This document shows, piece by piece, positions 1 to 6,616 of a DNA stretch of 11,104 nt. The position numbers and the translations under genes are program-made. Positions within the stretch are counted from its first letter, which is position 1. Every line of letters begins with the position of its first letter. The notes beneath the pieces are model-generated. The model was not told the DNA's origin, made no database searches, and saw nothing but the letters and a program-made list of their open reading frames with translations. The stretch covers positions 1-11,104 of the forward strand of contig QMQE01000073.1 in the NCBI GenBank assembly GCA_003650445.1, written 5' to 3'. The stretch is from Acidobacteriota bacterium. Its GTDB lineage: Bacteria > Acidobacteriota > Holophagae > Thermotomaculales > Thermotomaculaceae.

Positions 1-291
1 AAAATGAAGGCAGATTGGGTGCCGATGTGGCCCAGGGAGGTTTCCGCGCGAATTCGATACAGTGGGTATGTTGATCGTGAGAAATTCAGGGTTGAGAAGA
101 GCAAGGAAATGAGAGCAATGGCGATTCCGGCTGGATTTAATTATCATCGGCCAGGCTTAAGCCGTGAAGTGATTGAAAAATTGGAGAAGGTACAGCCGGC
201 CACCCTGGACCAGGCGGCTCGAATACCAGGGGTGACACCAGCTGCGATTACTGTGTTGTTTTTAACCCTTTCAAATAAAAGAGAAAAATAG
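1..291 (+). CDS. mnmG: MnmG (GidA), C-terminal part; 5' end lies outside the window
   Basis: This is the last 96 codons of MnmG, the FAD-dependent partner of MnmE that installs (carboxymethyl)aminomethyl groups on U34 of certain tRNAs. The frame is open to the left edge, so the gene begins before the window. The tail carries the family's C-terminal signature: an 'ARIRYSGYVDRE' segment, then 'IPAGFNYHRPGLSREVIEKL', then a 'P-TLDQAARIPGVTPAAI' segment near the end. This helical C-terminal domain is the part known to bind MnmE and tRNA. The stop is TAG at 289-291, two bases before the parS palindrome. In many bacteria mnmG is followed by rsmG (gidB) and then parA-parB. Here rsmG is absent and parA follows directly. 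Identification is from remembered family motifs and the parAB context. Confidence 0.93.
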   Translation, partial: KMKADWVPMWPREVSARIRYSGYVDREKFRVEKSKEMRAMAIPAGFNYHRPGLSREVIEKLEKVQPATLDQAARIPGVTPAAITVLFLTLSNKREK

Positions 292-293
292 GC

Positions 294-313
294 ATTGTTC
301 CACGTGGAACAAT
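294..313. promoter_or_regulatory. parS: parS centromere-like site (ParB binding)
   Basis: A perfect 20-base palindrome, ATTGTTCCACGTGGAACAAT, contains the 16-base core TGTTCCACGTGGAACA at 296-311. This fits the widely conserved bacterial parS form TGTTNCACGTGNAACA. ParB loads here as a CTP-dependent sliding clamp, and ParA then moves the complex. The site lies between the mnmG stop and parA, as expected of an origin-proximal parS, and is the only full match I found by eye in the window. Confidence 0.93.
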
Positions 314-386
314 TGGAGGCCATATTCAACTGACGTGTTATTGAGCTGGCAACTTTGCCTTCTCTTTCAATGCGAGGTATGGTAAA

Positions 387-1172
387 TTGAACCCTATGAG
401 TAGAATTATTGCAATTGCAAATCAAAAAGGTGGAGTTGGGAAGACAACAACAGCGATTAATCTCGCTGCTTCCCTCGCAGTAGCGGAGAAAAAAGTGCTA
501 TTGGTGGATTTCGATCCCCAATCCAATTCCACAAGTGGCATCGGTGTTGATAAAGAGGATAGTGACCGAAATATTTATGTCTGTCTTTCTGGAGATGTTC
601 CGGTTCGGGAATGTGTAAAGGATACTGAACTGGAATGGTTGAAGGTCATTCCGTCACATCGGAATCTCGCGGGTGCGGAAATCGAGCTGGTCAGCCAGAT
701 CGGGCGGGAATTTTTCCTGAGGAATCTCCTGGTTCCATTGAAAGATGAATTCGATTATATCTTAATAGATTGCCCTCCGTCCCTTGGCTTGCTGACGGTA
801 AACGCACTGGTCGCAGCTGAATCAATCATTGTCCCTATACAGTGTGAGTATTTTGCGCTGGAGGGGGTAAGTGATTTAATGCAGACGATTTCTATGATTC
901 GAGACAGTGTGAACCCCTCCCTGGAGCTGGAGGGGGTTGTACTGACGATGTATGACGATCGAACCAACCTGTCCCAGCAGGTTACCCATGAGATTCGGAG
1001 CTACTTTAATGAACGGGTGTTTGAGACGGTTATCCCAAGGAATGTTCGTCTCGGTGAGGCCCCCAGTTTTGGCCTTCCTGTTCTGATGTATGAAATAAAG
1101 TCCCGGGGGGCCCAATCTTATCTGAAACTTGCAAAGGAGCTGATTGAACATGAAACGAAAAGCGTTGGGTAA
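387..1172 (+). CDS. parA: ParA/Soj chromosome-partitioning ATPase
   Basis: A ParA-family ATPase (261 aa, normal length) that binds DNA nonspecifically in its ATP form and drives ParB-parS segregation. Visible motifs are the deviant Walker A 'KGGVGKTTT' (K14-T22, with the signature lysine K14), Walker A' 'LLVDFDPQ' (38-45) and Walker B 'YILIDCPPSLGLLT' (from about 124). The start is uncertain. TTG at 387 has a GAGGT ribosome site at 374-378 with 8 bases of spacing. ATG at 396 would give the usual N-terminus 'MSRIIAIANQKGG' but has no ribosome site at normal spacing. I list the longer form; the nine extra bases do not affect function. The 3' end overlaps parB. It is a chromosomal Soj-type protein: it has no N-terminal DNA-binding domain as in P1 ParA, and it sits beside mnmG. 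Confidence 0.95.
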   Translation: MNPMSRIIAIANQKGGVGKTTTAINLAASLAVAEKKVLLVDFDPQSNSTSGIGVDKEDSDRNIYVCLSGDVPVRECVKDTELEWLKVIPSHRNLAGAEIELVSQIGREFFLRNLLVPLKDEFDYILIDCPPSLGLLTVNALVAAESIIVPIQCEYFALEGVSDLMQTISMIRDSVNPSLELEGVVLTMYDDRTNLSQQVTHEIRSYFNERVFETVIPRNVRLGEAPSFGLPVLMYEIKSRGAQSYLKLAKELIEHETKSVG

Positions 1173-1980
1173 GGGGATAGAATCACTGATTCCCCAGTCG
1201 CCATCCTCGGACAAGTTGGCTGAAGTAGATATTTCCCGTATCAAACCTTCTCCATATCAACCGAGACGGCGATTTGATCCTGAAAAGCTTGCTGAGCTGG
1301 CTGCCTCTATTCGTAATTCCGGGATTATTCAGCCGGTTGTGCTGGCTAGGGAAACAGATGGGAGCTATACCCTGATTGCAGGGGAACGTCGCTGGCGAGC
1401 TGCTCAGTTGGCTGAAATGACCCGTATCCCTGCCGTGTTCCGGGATCTTCCGGAAGAAAAGAAAGCGGAGTATGCCTTAATTGAAAACATTCAGCGTCAG
1501 GATTTGAATCCTGTGGAAGAGGCATTGGCCTACAAGAGCTTGTTAGAGCGATACCAGTTGACTCAGGAGGAACTATCAGGCCGGTTGGGCAAGAAGCGCA
1601 GCAGTATTACCAATATGCTTAGAATCCTCAGGCTTCCGGAGGAGGTGCTGGCTGCAGTGGAGGATGGCCAGGTTTCATTTGGCCACGCAAAGATTCTGTC
1701 TGGCATTACGGATACTTCCCGTTTGTTGAAACTGGCGGGCGAGGTCGTGGAAAAGGGTTTGACTGTCCGGGCTCTTGAATCACGTCTGAAAACACCGGAA
1801 AAAACAAAAGTGGCTCAAAAAAAATCAGATGTCTTCCTTCAGGATGGGGAAGAGCGTTTGTCGAAGAAACTGGGAACCGGTGTTAAAATCAAGGGAAATG
1901 CTGCACGGGGTTCCATTATTATTCAATATCATTCCAAGGAGCAATTAATTTCGCTCTTTGAGTCCCTGATGCAGAGGTGA
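1150..1980 (+). CDS. parB: ParB/Spo0J chromosome-partitioning protein
   Basis: A ParB CTPase clamp (276 aa) that binds parS and spreads on DNA. The N-terminal 'KALGKGIESLIP' (4-15) is the basic ParA-stimulating motif. The ParB/Srx-like CTP-binding domain follows, with 'GERRWRAA' (78-85, box II) and 'ENIQRQDLNPVEEA' (112-125, box III). A helix-turn-helix parS-reading region around 139-165 includes 'KKRSSITNMLRILRLP'. The C-terminal 60 residues or so would be the dimerisation domain. I chose ATG 1150 because AAAGGAG at 1133-1139 stands 10 bases upstream. An in-frame TTG at 1144 would be too close to that site. The start lies inside the end of parA (23-base overlap), so translation is probably coupled. 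A parS site lies 0.85 kb upstream, making this a complete parABS locus. Confidence 0.95.
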   Translation: MKRKALGKGIESLIPQSPSSDKLAEVDISRIKPSPYQPRRRFDPEKLAELAASIRNSGIIQPVVLARETDGSYTLIAGERRWRAAQLAEMTRIPAVFRDLPEEKKAEYALIENIQRQDLNPVEEALAYKSLLERYQLTQEELSGRLGKKRSSITNMLRILRLPEEVLAAVEDGQVSFGHAKILSGITDTSRLLKLAGEVVEKGLTVRALESRLKTPEKTKVAQKKSDVFLQDGEERLSKKLGTGVKIKGNAARGSIIIQYHSKEQLISLFESLMQR

Positions 1981-1983
1981 TGT

Positions 1984-2361
1984 ATGAAAGAAAAGGAAAT
2001 GAACGGGTTTCTGGACAGAGGTACAGTGTTTAAAGGCGATCTGGTTTTTGAAGACCTGTTGAGAATTGATGGGAAATTTGAAGGAACGATTCGTTCGGAT
2101 AGTGAATTGATTATCGGCGACAGTGCGGATGTAAAAGGTGAAGTGATTGTTGACGCTGTTACTATAAATGGGCGGGTTGATGGAAAGGTCACCGCCAAGA
2201 GTCGAATTGAAATAAGTAACCGGGCTCGTGTGACAGGGGAACTGCATTCACCGGTTCTATCTATCCAGGACGGGGCGGTTTTTGATGGCACAGTGAGGAT
2301 GGGGAGTGGTAGCCAGGCAGATAAAAAAACAAAGGCCCCTGCCGGAGATAAGGGGAAATGA
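1984..2361 (+). CDS. Bactofilin family cytoskeletal protein
   Basis: A 125-aa bactofilin (DUF583), a protein that self-assembles without nucleotide into filaments or membrane-associated scaffolds. The core from about residue 10 to 105 shows the repeating short beta-strand pattern of the bactofilin right-handed beta-helix: 'FKGDLVFEDLLRIDGKFEG', 'SELIIGDSADVKGEV', 'AVTINGRVDGKV', 'RIEISNRARVTGEL' and 'VLSIQDGAVFDGTV'. The C-terminal tail is short, lysine-rich and probably disordered. AGAGGTGA at 1973-1980, overlapping the parB stop, is a good ribosome site for ATG 1984. The gene ends in a 4-base ATGA overlap with accD. Placement directly behind parB resembles Myxococcus xanthus, where bactofilins and parABS are clustered and work together. 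A link to ParAB here is inferred from context only. Confidence 0.9.
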   Translation: MKEKEMNGFLDRGTVFKGDLVFEDLLRIDGKFEGTIRSDSELIIGDSADVKGEVIVDAVTINGRVDGKVTAKSRIEISNRARVTGELHSPVLSIQDGAVFDGTVRMGSGSQADKKTKAPAGDKGK

Positions 2362-3203
2362 GCTGGTTTAAGCGAAAAGATGACAATATTACAACTAATC
2401 AGTCGGACAGGGGTAAGATTCCAGCTGGTCTCTGGGTAAAATGTGATCAGTGCGGGGAAATAATTTACCAAAAGGAAGTTGCGGCTTCCGGCATGGTGTG
2501 TCCCAAATGCGCACATCATTTTCCAATTCCACCTGAGGTTCGGTTGGAGCAACTCTTTGGAGAAGGTCCTTATGAATTTTTGTTTCGGAATATTCAACCG
2601 GATGATCCGTTGGAATTTTCTGCTGTAAAATCGTACAAAGACCAGCTCAAAAGACAGGCAGATAAGAAAAAGATTGATGAGGCTGTGGTAGTTGTGGAGG
2701 GAAAACTGGGGGGAAAGAAAACGATCGTTGCTATTATGGATTTCTCTTTTCTAGGCGGCAGTATGGGTTCTGTAGTAGGGGAAAAGCTGACCCTGGCAGT
2801 GGAAGCTGCGGTTGAGAAAAAAGAACCACTGGTTATTTTTTCCTGTTCCGGGGGGGCGAGAATGATGGAAGGAGCCCTTTCTCTGATGCAGATGGCTAAA
2901 GTAAGTGCCGCACTGGCCAGGCTGGATCATGCGCGCATTCCATTCATTTCGGTGTTGACCCACCCGACTACAGGGGGGGTGACAGCGAGTTTTGCCATGC
3001 TGGGGGATGTAAATATTGCTGAACCCGGTGCTCTTATTGGTTTTGCCGGGCCACGGGTGATTCAGCAGACTATTAAAGCAGACCTGCCCAAGGGGTTTCA
3101 GAGATCGGAATACCTGTTGGCTCATGGAATGGTGGATCGGGTGGTTCCCCGAAACCAGTTGAAAAATGAACTTGTTACAATTTTAAATCTATTATATGCG
3201 TGA
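2358..3203 (+). CDS. accD: Acetyl-CoA carboxylase carboxyltransferase subunit beta (AccD)
   Basis: The beta subunit of the acetyl-CoA carboxylase carboxyltransferase, which with AccA moves the carboxyl group from biotin to acetyl-CoA to make malonyl-CoA for fatty acid synthesis. It is 281 aa, the usual bacterial length. An N-terminal four-cysteine zinc ribbon is intact (C29, C32, C48, C51). The crotonase-like carboxyltransferase core follows, with 'SFLGGSMGSVVGEKL', 'FSCSGGARMMEGALSLMQMAK', 'LTHPTTGGVTASFAMLGD' and 'EPGALIGFAGPRVIQQT', all typical of AccD. The ATG overlaps the bactofilin stop by four bases (ATGA), and the 3' end overlaps folC by eight, so expression is probably coupled. accA is not in the window. 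Confidence 0.97.
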   Translation: MSWFKRKDDNITTNQSDRGKIPAGLWVKCDQCGEIIYQKEVAASGMVCPKCAHHFPIPPEVRLEQLFGEGPYEFLFRNIQPDDPLEFSAVKSYKDQLKRQADKKKIDEAVVVVEGKLGGKKTIVAIMDFSFLGGSMGSVVGEKLTLAVEAAVEKKEPLVIFSCSGGARMMEGALSLMQMAKVSAALARLDHARIPFISVLTHPTTGGVTASFAMLGDVNIAEPGALIGFAGPRVIQQTIKADLPKGFQRSEYLLAHGMVDRVVPRNQLKNELVTILNLLYA

Positions 3204-4500
3204 ACGAAGCGCTTTTTTGTATCCGGAAGCTCTGGCCTACCTCTCTTCTTTTGAACAATCGACAATCAAACTGGGTTTGCAGCGCATTGAAACCCTTCTG
3301 GAAGAACTGGGGCAGCCTCAGCGCCAATTTCGGTCAATCCATATAGCCGGAACCAATGGCAAAGGCTCCGTGTCAGCTATGCTGGACAGTCTTCTGGCTT
3401 CAGAAAACCGCCTGATAGGCCGCTTCTGTTCTCCACATCTCGTTACGCCCAGAGAAAGAATCATGGTGGACAGCCGCCCAATCAGCCGTCAGTGGTTCTC
3501 AGCTTCTCTTTCTTATTTCCGGGATGTGCTGGAAGACACAAATGTTCAACCATCTTATTTTGAATTAGTTACGGCTTTAGCTTTTTATATTTTCCGGTTT
3601 ATGGAAGTGGATATGGCAGTGGTGGAAACCGGATTGGGAGGCAGATTGGATGCAACCAACACAGTGATTCCTCAATTAACGGTGTTGACCTCAATCGCCA
3701 TGGACCACACCGCTATGCTGGGAGAATCTATATCTGCAATTGCATTGGAAAAGGCCGGTATTATTAAGCCTGGGGTGCCTGTTGTTGTTTTGGAAAATAC
3801 AGAGGCTTTCCCATGGATTGTAAACGTTGCAAAAAAGATGAGTGCACCTGTTATCCGTGTCGCACCTGAGATTTCCACCAGCGGGAAAAGGGGAGCTCCC
3901 GAAGTCCGTATTGTATTGAACGGGAAGGCTATTTCTGCCACTTCGCCATTGATGGGAACCTATCAGGGTGAGAATCTGGCCCTGGCATTGGCGGCTTTCC
4001 ACACTGTTACAGGCGAAACAGGCGACGTGACCCGGCGCCTCTCTACTGTTAAGTGGCCGGGCCGGATGGAGACATTGCCGACTTCTCCACCAATTTTGCT
4101 GGATGGAGCCCATAATCCCTCCGCGATGGAAAAGTTTATAGAGAATGTGGCCCCGGAGTTTGACAGGGGCCTGGTTGTGTTTGGGTGTATGCGGGACAAG
4201 CGCGCAGAAGAGATGTACCGGATGCTCCGAAAGCGATTTTCAAATATCATCCTGACAGCGGGAAGCTATCACCGATTTATGGACGAGGAAAATTTCAATG
4301 CAAATCCAATCTTTGATTCCCCATATCTACCAATAGCGCAACTCATAGAAAAAATGGATCAATATCCATCAGTTGTGGTAACAGGTTCTCTTCACCTTGT
4401 CGGTGACTTTCTCAAAACCCTCGCCACAAATCAGGCATATCGGGAGGTGCTTCTTGAAATGGAACCGTATTGCGATATTTTCGATTCTGATCCTGCTTGA
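3196..4500 (+). CDS. folC: Bifunctional folylpolyglutamate synthase / dihydrofolate synthase (FolC)
   Basis: A Mur-ligase-family enzyme (434 aa) that adds glutamate to dihydropteroate and/or extends the polyglutamate tail of folates, using ATP. The P-loop 'GTNGKGS' lies at 52-58. Other hallmarks are 'CSPHLVTPRERIMV', 'ETGLGGRLDATN', 'DHTAMLGESISAIALEKAGIIK' (carrying the lysine expected to be carbamylated) and 'LLDGAHNPSAM' in the C-terminal domain. No clear ribosome site precedes ATG 3196. It overlaps the accD stop by eight bases, so translation probably depends on coupling to accD. A downstream in-frame TTG at 3217 is a weaker alternative. The end overlaps the inferred rlpA start by 47 bases. 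Whether it has one or both activities cannot be told from sequence. Confidence 0.95.
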   Translation: MRERSAFLYPEALAYLSSFEQSTIKLGLQRIETLLEELGQPQRQFRSIHIAGTNGKGSVSAMLDSLLASENRLIGRFCSPHLVTPRERIMVDSRPISRQWFSASLSYFRDVLEDTNVQPSYFELVTALAFYIFRFMEVDMAVVETGLGGRLDATNTVIPQLTVLTSIAMDHTAMLGESISAIALEKAGIIKPGVPVVVLENTEAFPWIVNVAKKMSAPVIRVAPEISTSGKRGAPEVRIVLNGKAISATSPLMGTYQGENLALALAAFHTVTGETGDVTRRLSTVKWPGRMETLPTSPPILLDGAHNPSAMEKFIENVAPEFDRGLVVFGCMRDKRAEEMYRMLRKRFSNIILTAGSYHRFMDEENFNANPIFDSPYLPIAQLIEKMDQYPSVVVTGSLHLVGDFLKTLATNQAYREVLLEMEPYCDIFDSDPA

Positions 4501-5086
4501 AGCGTGTTATGCACCGCCCAGAACCCCTACAATGGGCGGTTCGGTATATAAGCCGGGAAGTGGAAACCTTATCGAGTATGAAAAAGGCCTGGCTTCCTGG
4601 TACGGAAAAGACTTTGACGGGAAACCGACAGCCTCCGGTGAAATTTATGACATGTATAAGGTTTCTGCTGCCCACAAAACACTTCCCCTCGGAACACACG
4701 TGGTGGTGAAGAACGAGATAAACGGGAAAACACTTGAAGTTGTAATTAATGACAGGGGCCCATTTGTCCATGGGCGTATTATTGACCTTTCTTATGGAGC
4801 CGCACAGAAGCTGGGCTCTGTGGAAGAGGGGGTGGTGCCGGTAACACTCTATCTTTTCAACCGGGTGGAAGAACACTGCTTTGCCATTCAGGTGGGCGCC
4901 TTTGCCGTCAAAGGGAATGCCACAGCCTATGCCTCAAGATTAACAAGTGAAACCGAACATACGGCAAGGGTTGTGGAAAGGGGAAATCTCTATAAAGTGA
5001 TTCTGGGGCAGTTCCGGGACTCTGCCTCTGCTCAAGCATTCGGCCGTACACTGGGGCTGGATTTTTTCGTAGTCTCCTGTAACTAA
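4454..5086 (+). CDS. rlpA: RlpA-like septal peptidoglycan lytic transglycosylase lipoprotein with SPOR domain
   Basis: A 210-aa secreted lipoprotein of the RlpA family. Studied members cleave glycan strands stripped of stem peptides and localise to the septum. Residues 1-17 form a signal peptide (KWNR, then a hydrophobic stretch) before C18, the likely lipidated cysteine. The RlpA double-psi barrel runs from about 44 to 136, with 'ASWYGKDFDGKPTASGE', 'AAHKTLPLGT' (H74) and 'INDRGPF' (D100), matching the proposed catalytic His and Asp. Residues 141-210 look like a SPOR domain ('CFAIQVGAF', 'YKVILGQFRD'), which binds denuded septal glycan. I chose TTG 4454 because GGGAGGTG at 4442-4449 stands just upstream and this start gives a clean signal peptide. 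An in-frame ATG at 4397 would add 19 residues before it. The glutamate just before 'AC' is unusual for a lipobox. Confidence 0.88.
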   Translation: MKWNRIAIFSILILLEACYAPPRTPTMGGSVYKPGSGNLIEYEKGLASWYGKDFDGKPTASGEIYDMYKVSAAHKTLPLGTHVVVKNEINGKTLEVVINDRGPFVHGRIIDLSYGAAQKLGSVEEGVVPVTLYLFNRVEEHCFAIQVGAFAVKGNATAYASRLTSETEHTARVVERGNLYKVILGQFRDSASAQAFGRTLGLDFFVVSCN

Positions 5087-5124
5087 CATGATATGGTACA
5101 AATATGGTTGAGCTCAGGCACTTA

Positions 5125-5133
5125 TGATACAAT
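5125..5133 (+). promoter_or_regulatory. Candidate extended -10 promoter for tatABC
   Basis: In the 79-base gap between rlpA and tatA, TGATACAAT forms an extended -10 element (TG, one base, then TACAAT at 5128-5133). No good -35 box stands at 17 bases, which is tolerable for extended -10 promoters. Transcription would start near 5140, leaving a leader of about 25 bases that carries the tatA ribosome site. Read-through from the upstream operon remains possible, since I see no terminator in the gap. Confidence 0.35.
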
Positions 5134-5165
5134 GATTCTGGATTTGAATGTAAGGGAGGTGTCAT

Positions 5166-5342
5166 ATGGGCAACCTTGGAATTGGCGAAATTCTCCTTAT
5201 TTTTCTTGTGCTTCTACTTCTTTTTGGTGGCAAGAAACTTCCACAGCTCGCAGAAGGAATGGGAAAAGCGTTGAAGAATTTCCGGAAAGCGGTACAGGAA
5301 CCGGACGAAGACGAAAAAACAGAGGATAAAGAAACAAAATAA
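5166..5342 (+). CDS. tatA: TatA, twin-arginine translocase pore-forming subunit (58 aa)
   Basis: A very short TatA-family protein (58 aa) of the Tat system, which moves folded proteins across the inner membrane. The translation starts 'MGNLGIGEILLIFLVLLLLFGGKKLPQ'-like: a short periplasmic N-terminus with E8, one membrane helix (about 9-20), the F20-G21 hinge and then an amphipathic helix ('KLPQLAEGMGKALKNFRKA', 24-42). It ends in an acidic, lysine-rich tail. AGGGAGGT at 5153-5160 is a strong ribosome site five bases before ATG 5166, and the stop is TAA 5340-5342. It lies 27 bases before tatB. The 'FGG' rather than 'FGP' hinge and the short tail mark it as TatA rather than TatB. Confidence 0.9.
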   Translation: MGNLGIGEILLIFLVLLLLFGGKKLPQLAEGMGKALKNFRKAVQEPDEDEKTEDKETK

Positions 5343-5369
5343 AATCACCTGCTCACAGGAGGCACCTCA

Positions 5370-5756
5370 ATGTTTGGTATGGGCATCGGTGAACTGCTGT
5401 TGATTTTTGTCATCGCCCTCATTGTATTCGGTCCCGAAAAGCTACCGACTGTCGCCCGTACTGTGGGTAAAGTGGCAAGGGATCTGAAGCGTACCACGGA
5501 TGAACTCACTGAAACCATACAACGTGAAGTGGGGATTGATGAAATTCAATCTACGCTTGATTTACCAGCAGAAGTCAGGAAAAATGTCCGGAACCTGGTT
5601 ATGCCACCGGATGAAGTGGCGCGCAGGCGAAAGGAAAAACTGAAGGAAATTGAATTAGTGCAGGCAAAGCGGGCACTGGAAGAAGCGTCGTTTGGCACTG
5701 ATGAAGAACGCGTAGAGGCGGAAAAAGAAGAAAGGAAGGATAAAATAGATGGGTGA
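5370..5756 (+). CDS. tatB: TatB, twin-arginine translocase substrate-receptor subunit
   Basis: A 128-aa TatA/B-family protein. The N-terminus has E8, a single membrane helix (about 6-20) and the F20-G21-P22 hinge. The amphipathic segment 'EKLPTVARTVGKVARDLKRT' follows, then a long, highly charged, helical cytoplasmic region. The FGP hinge, the greater length, the 'VGKVARDLKRTTDEL' segment and the position between tatA and tatC favour TatB, which with TatC forms the receptor for RR-signal peptides. AGGAGG at 5357-5362 is an ideal ribosome site seven bases before ATG 5370. The 3' end overlaps tatC by eight bases. Some species use two TatA-type proteins, so a TatA-like role is the alternative. 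Confidence 0.85.
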   Translation: MFGMGIGELLLIFVIALIVFGPEKLPTVARTVGKVARDLKRTTDELTETIQREVGIDEIQSTLDLPAEVRKNVRNLVMPPDEVARRRKEKLKEIELVQAKRALEEASFGTDEERVEAEKEERKDKIDG

Positions 5757-6504
5757 AGAACTGAATTCTTTCTTCGGCCATCTCGCAGATTTGAGAAAAC
5801 GGCTGATTTATTCGCTCCTGTTTCTATTTCTCGGTTTTGTTGCCTGCTACGGATTCCACAAAGAGCTGTTCCATATCCTGGCATTGCCACTTCTGAAAAT
5901 TGCACCGAAACAGTACAGCAATGTGTTTGCATTTCATACTCTCAGCGAGCCTTTCTTTACATACCTTCGCTTGTCTTTTTATGTCGGCATTTTTGTTGCG
6001 TCTCCCTTAGTACTCCATCAGGTGTGGCTCTTTATTTCACCGGCATTGTATAAAGAAGAAAAAAAATATGCCGTTCCTTTTATTCTATTCTCAACTCTGC
6101 TTTTTTTAGCAGGAGGGTATTTCGGCTATAGTATCGGACTTAAATATATGATTTCCTTCTTTCTTCAGGAAGCGCATGGGCTGGTGCCGGTGTTGACCAT
6201 GGACAAGTATATTTCATTGACGACAACCGTTATTCTCGGGATGGGTCTGGTGTTTGAAACCCCAATCATTATTCTGTTTCTGGCCCTGATGGGGTTGGTG
6301 GACCATACTTTTCTTCTGAAAAAGTTTAAATATGCCCTGGTTATTGTTTTTATCATCGCTGCCGTGATTACCCCTTCCGGTGACCCGGTTACTCAGACCA
6401 TTTTTGCGCTTCCCATGATTATTCTTTATCTGTTGGGCATACTGGTTGCCTATATGTTCGGCCGGGACCGGAAAGAAGAGACTGATGTTGACAAGATTGA
6501 ATAA
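5749..6504 (+). CDS. tatC: TatC, Sec-independent protein translocase subunit
   Basis: The polytopic core of the Tat translocase (251 aa, normal length), which binds twin-arginine signal peptides with TatB and recruits TatA. The N-terminal cytoplasmic 'FFGHLADLRKRLIYS' matches the conserved HL-ELR-RL signal-recognition motif. Further family blocks are 'SPLVLHQVWLFISPALYKEEKKY', 'GLVFETPIIILFL', and 'KYALVIVFIIAAVITPSGDPVTQTIFALPMIILYLLGI'. I count six membrane helices: about 17-37, 70-92, 105-130, 153-175, 190-208 and 210-232. ATG 5749 lies inside the end of tatB, suggesting coupled translation, with AAGGA about ten bases upstream. It ends the + strand block and faces queH tail to tail. Confidence 0.95.
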   Translation: MGEELNSFFGHLADLRKRLIYSLLFLFLGFVACYGFHKELFHILALPLLKIAPKQYSNVFAFHTLSEPFFTYLRLSFYVGIFVASPLVLHQVWLFISPALYKEEKKYAVPFILFSTLLFLAGGYFGYSIGLKYMISFFLQEAHGLVPVLTMDKYISLTTTVILGMGLVFETPIIILFLALMGLVDHTFLLKKFKYALVIVFIIAAVITPSGDPVTQTIFALPMIILYLLGILVAYMFGRDRKEETDVDKIE

Positions 6505-6616
6505 AAGGCAAGGCTGATTTTGAGGAAAAAAGTGGATAAAGAACGGAAACAGCTTTCTTCTCATATTTAGAAAATTTCTTATGCCGGTTTTATAGCCATT
6601 TCTATGTGTCCTTTGC

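Noticed and set aside
343..396. Sigma70 promoter for parA (TTGCCT 355-360, TATGGT 378-383)
   Set aside because: Each box matches only 4 of 6 consensus bases, and the implied start would lie at about 390, cutting off the GAGGT ribosome site at 374-378. Not strong enough to list.
4397..4453. Upstream ATG start for rlpA
   Set aside because: It adds 19 residues before the signal peptide and lacks a ribosome site; TTG 4454 has GGGAGGTG upstream and gives a normal signal sequence.
6505..6616. Bidirectional terminator between tatC and queH
   Set aside because: Convergent genes make one likely, but I found no stem of useful length followed by a T-run on either strand in these 112 bases.
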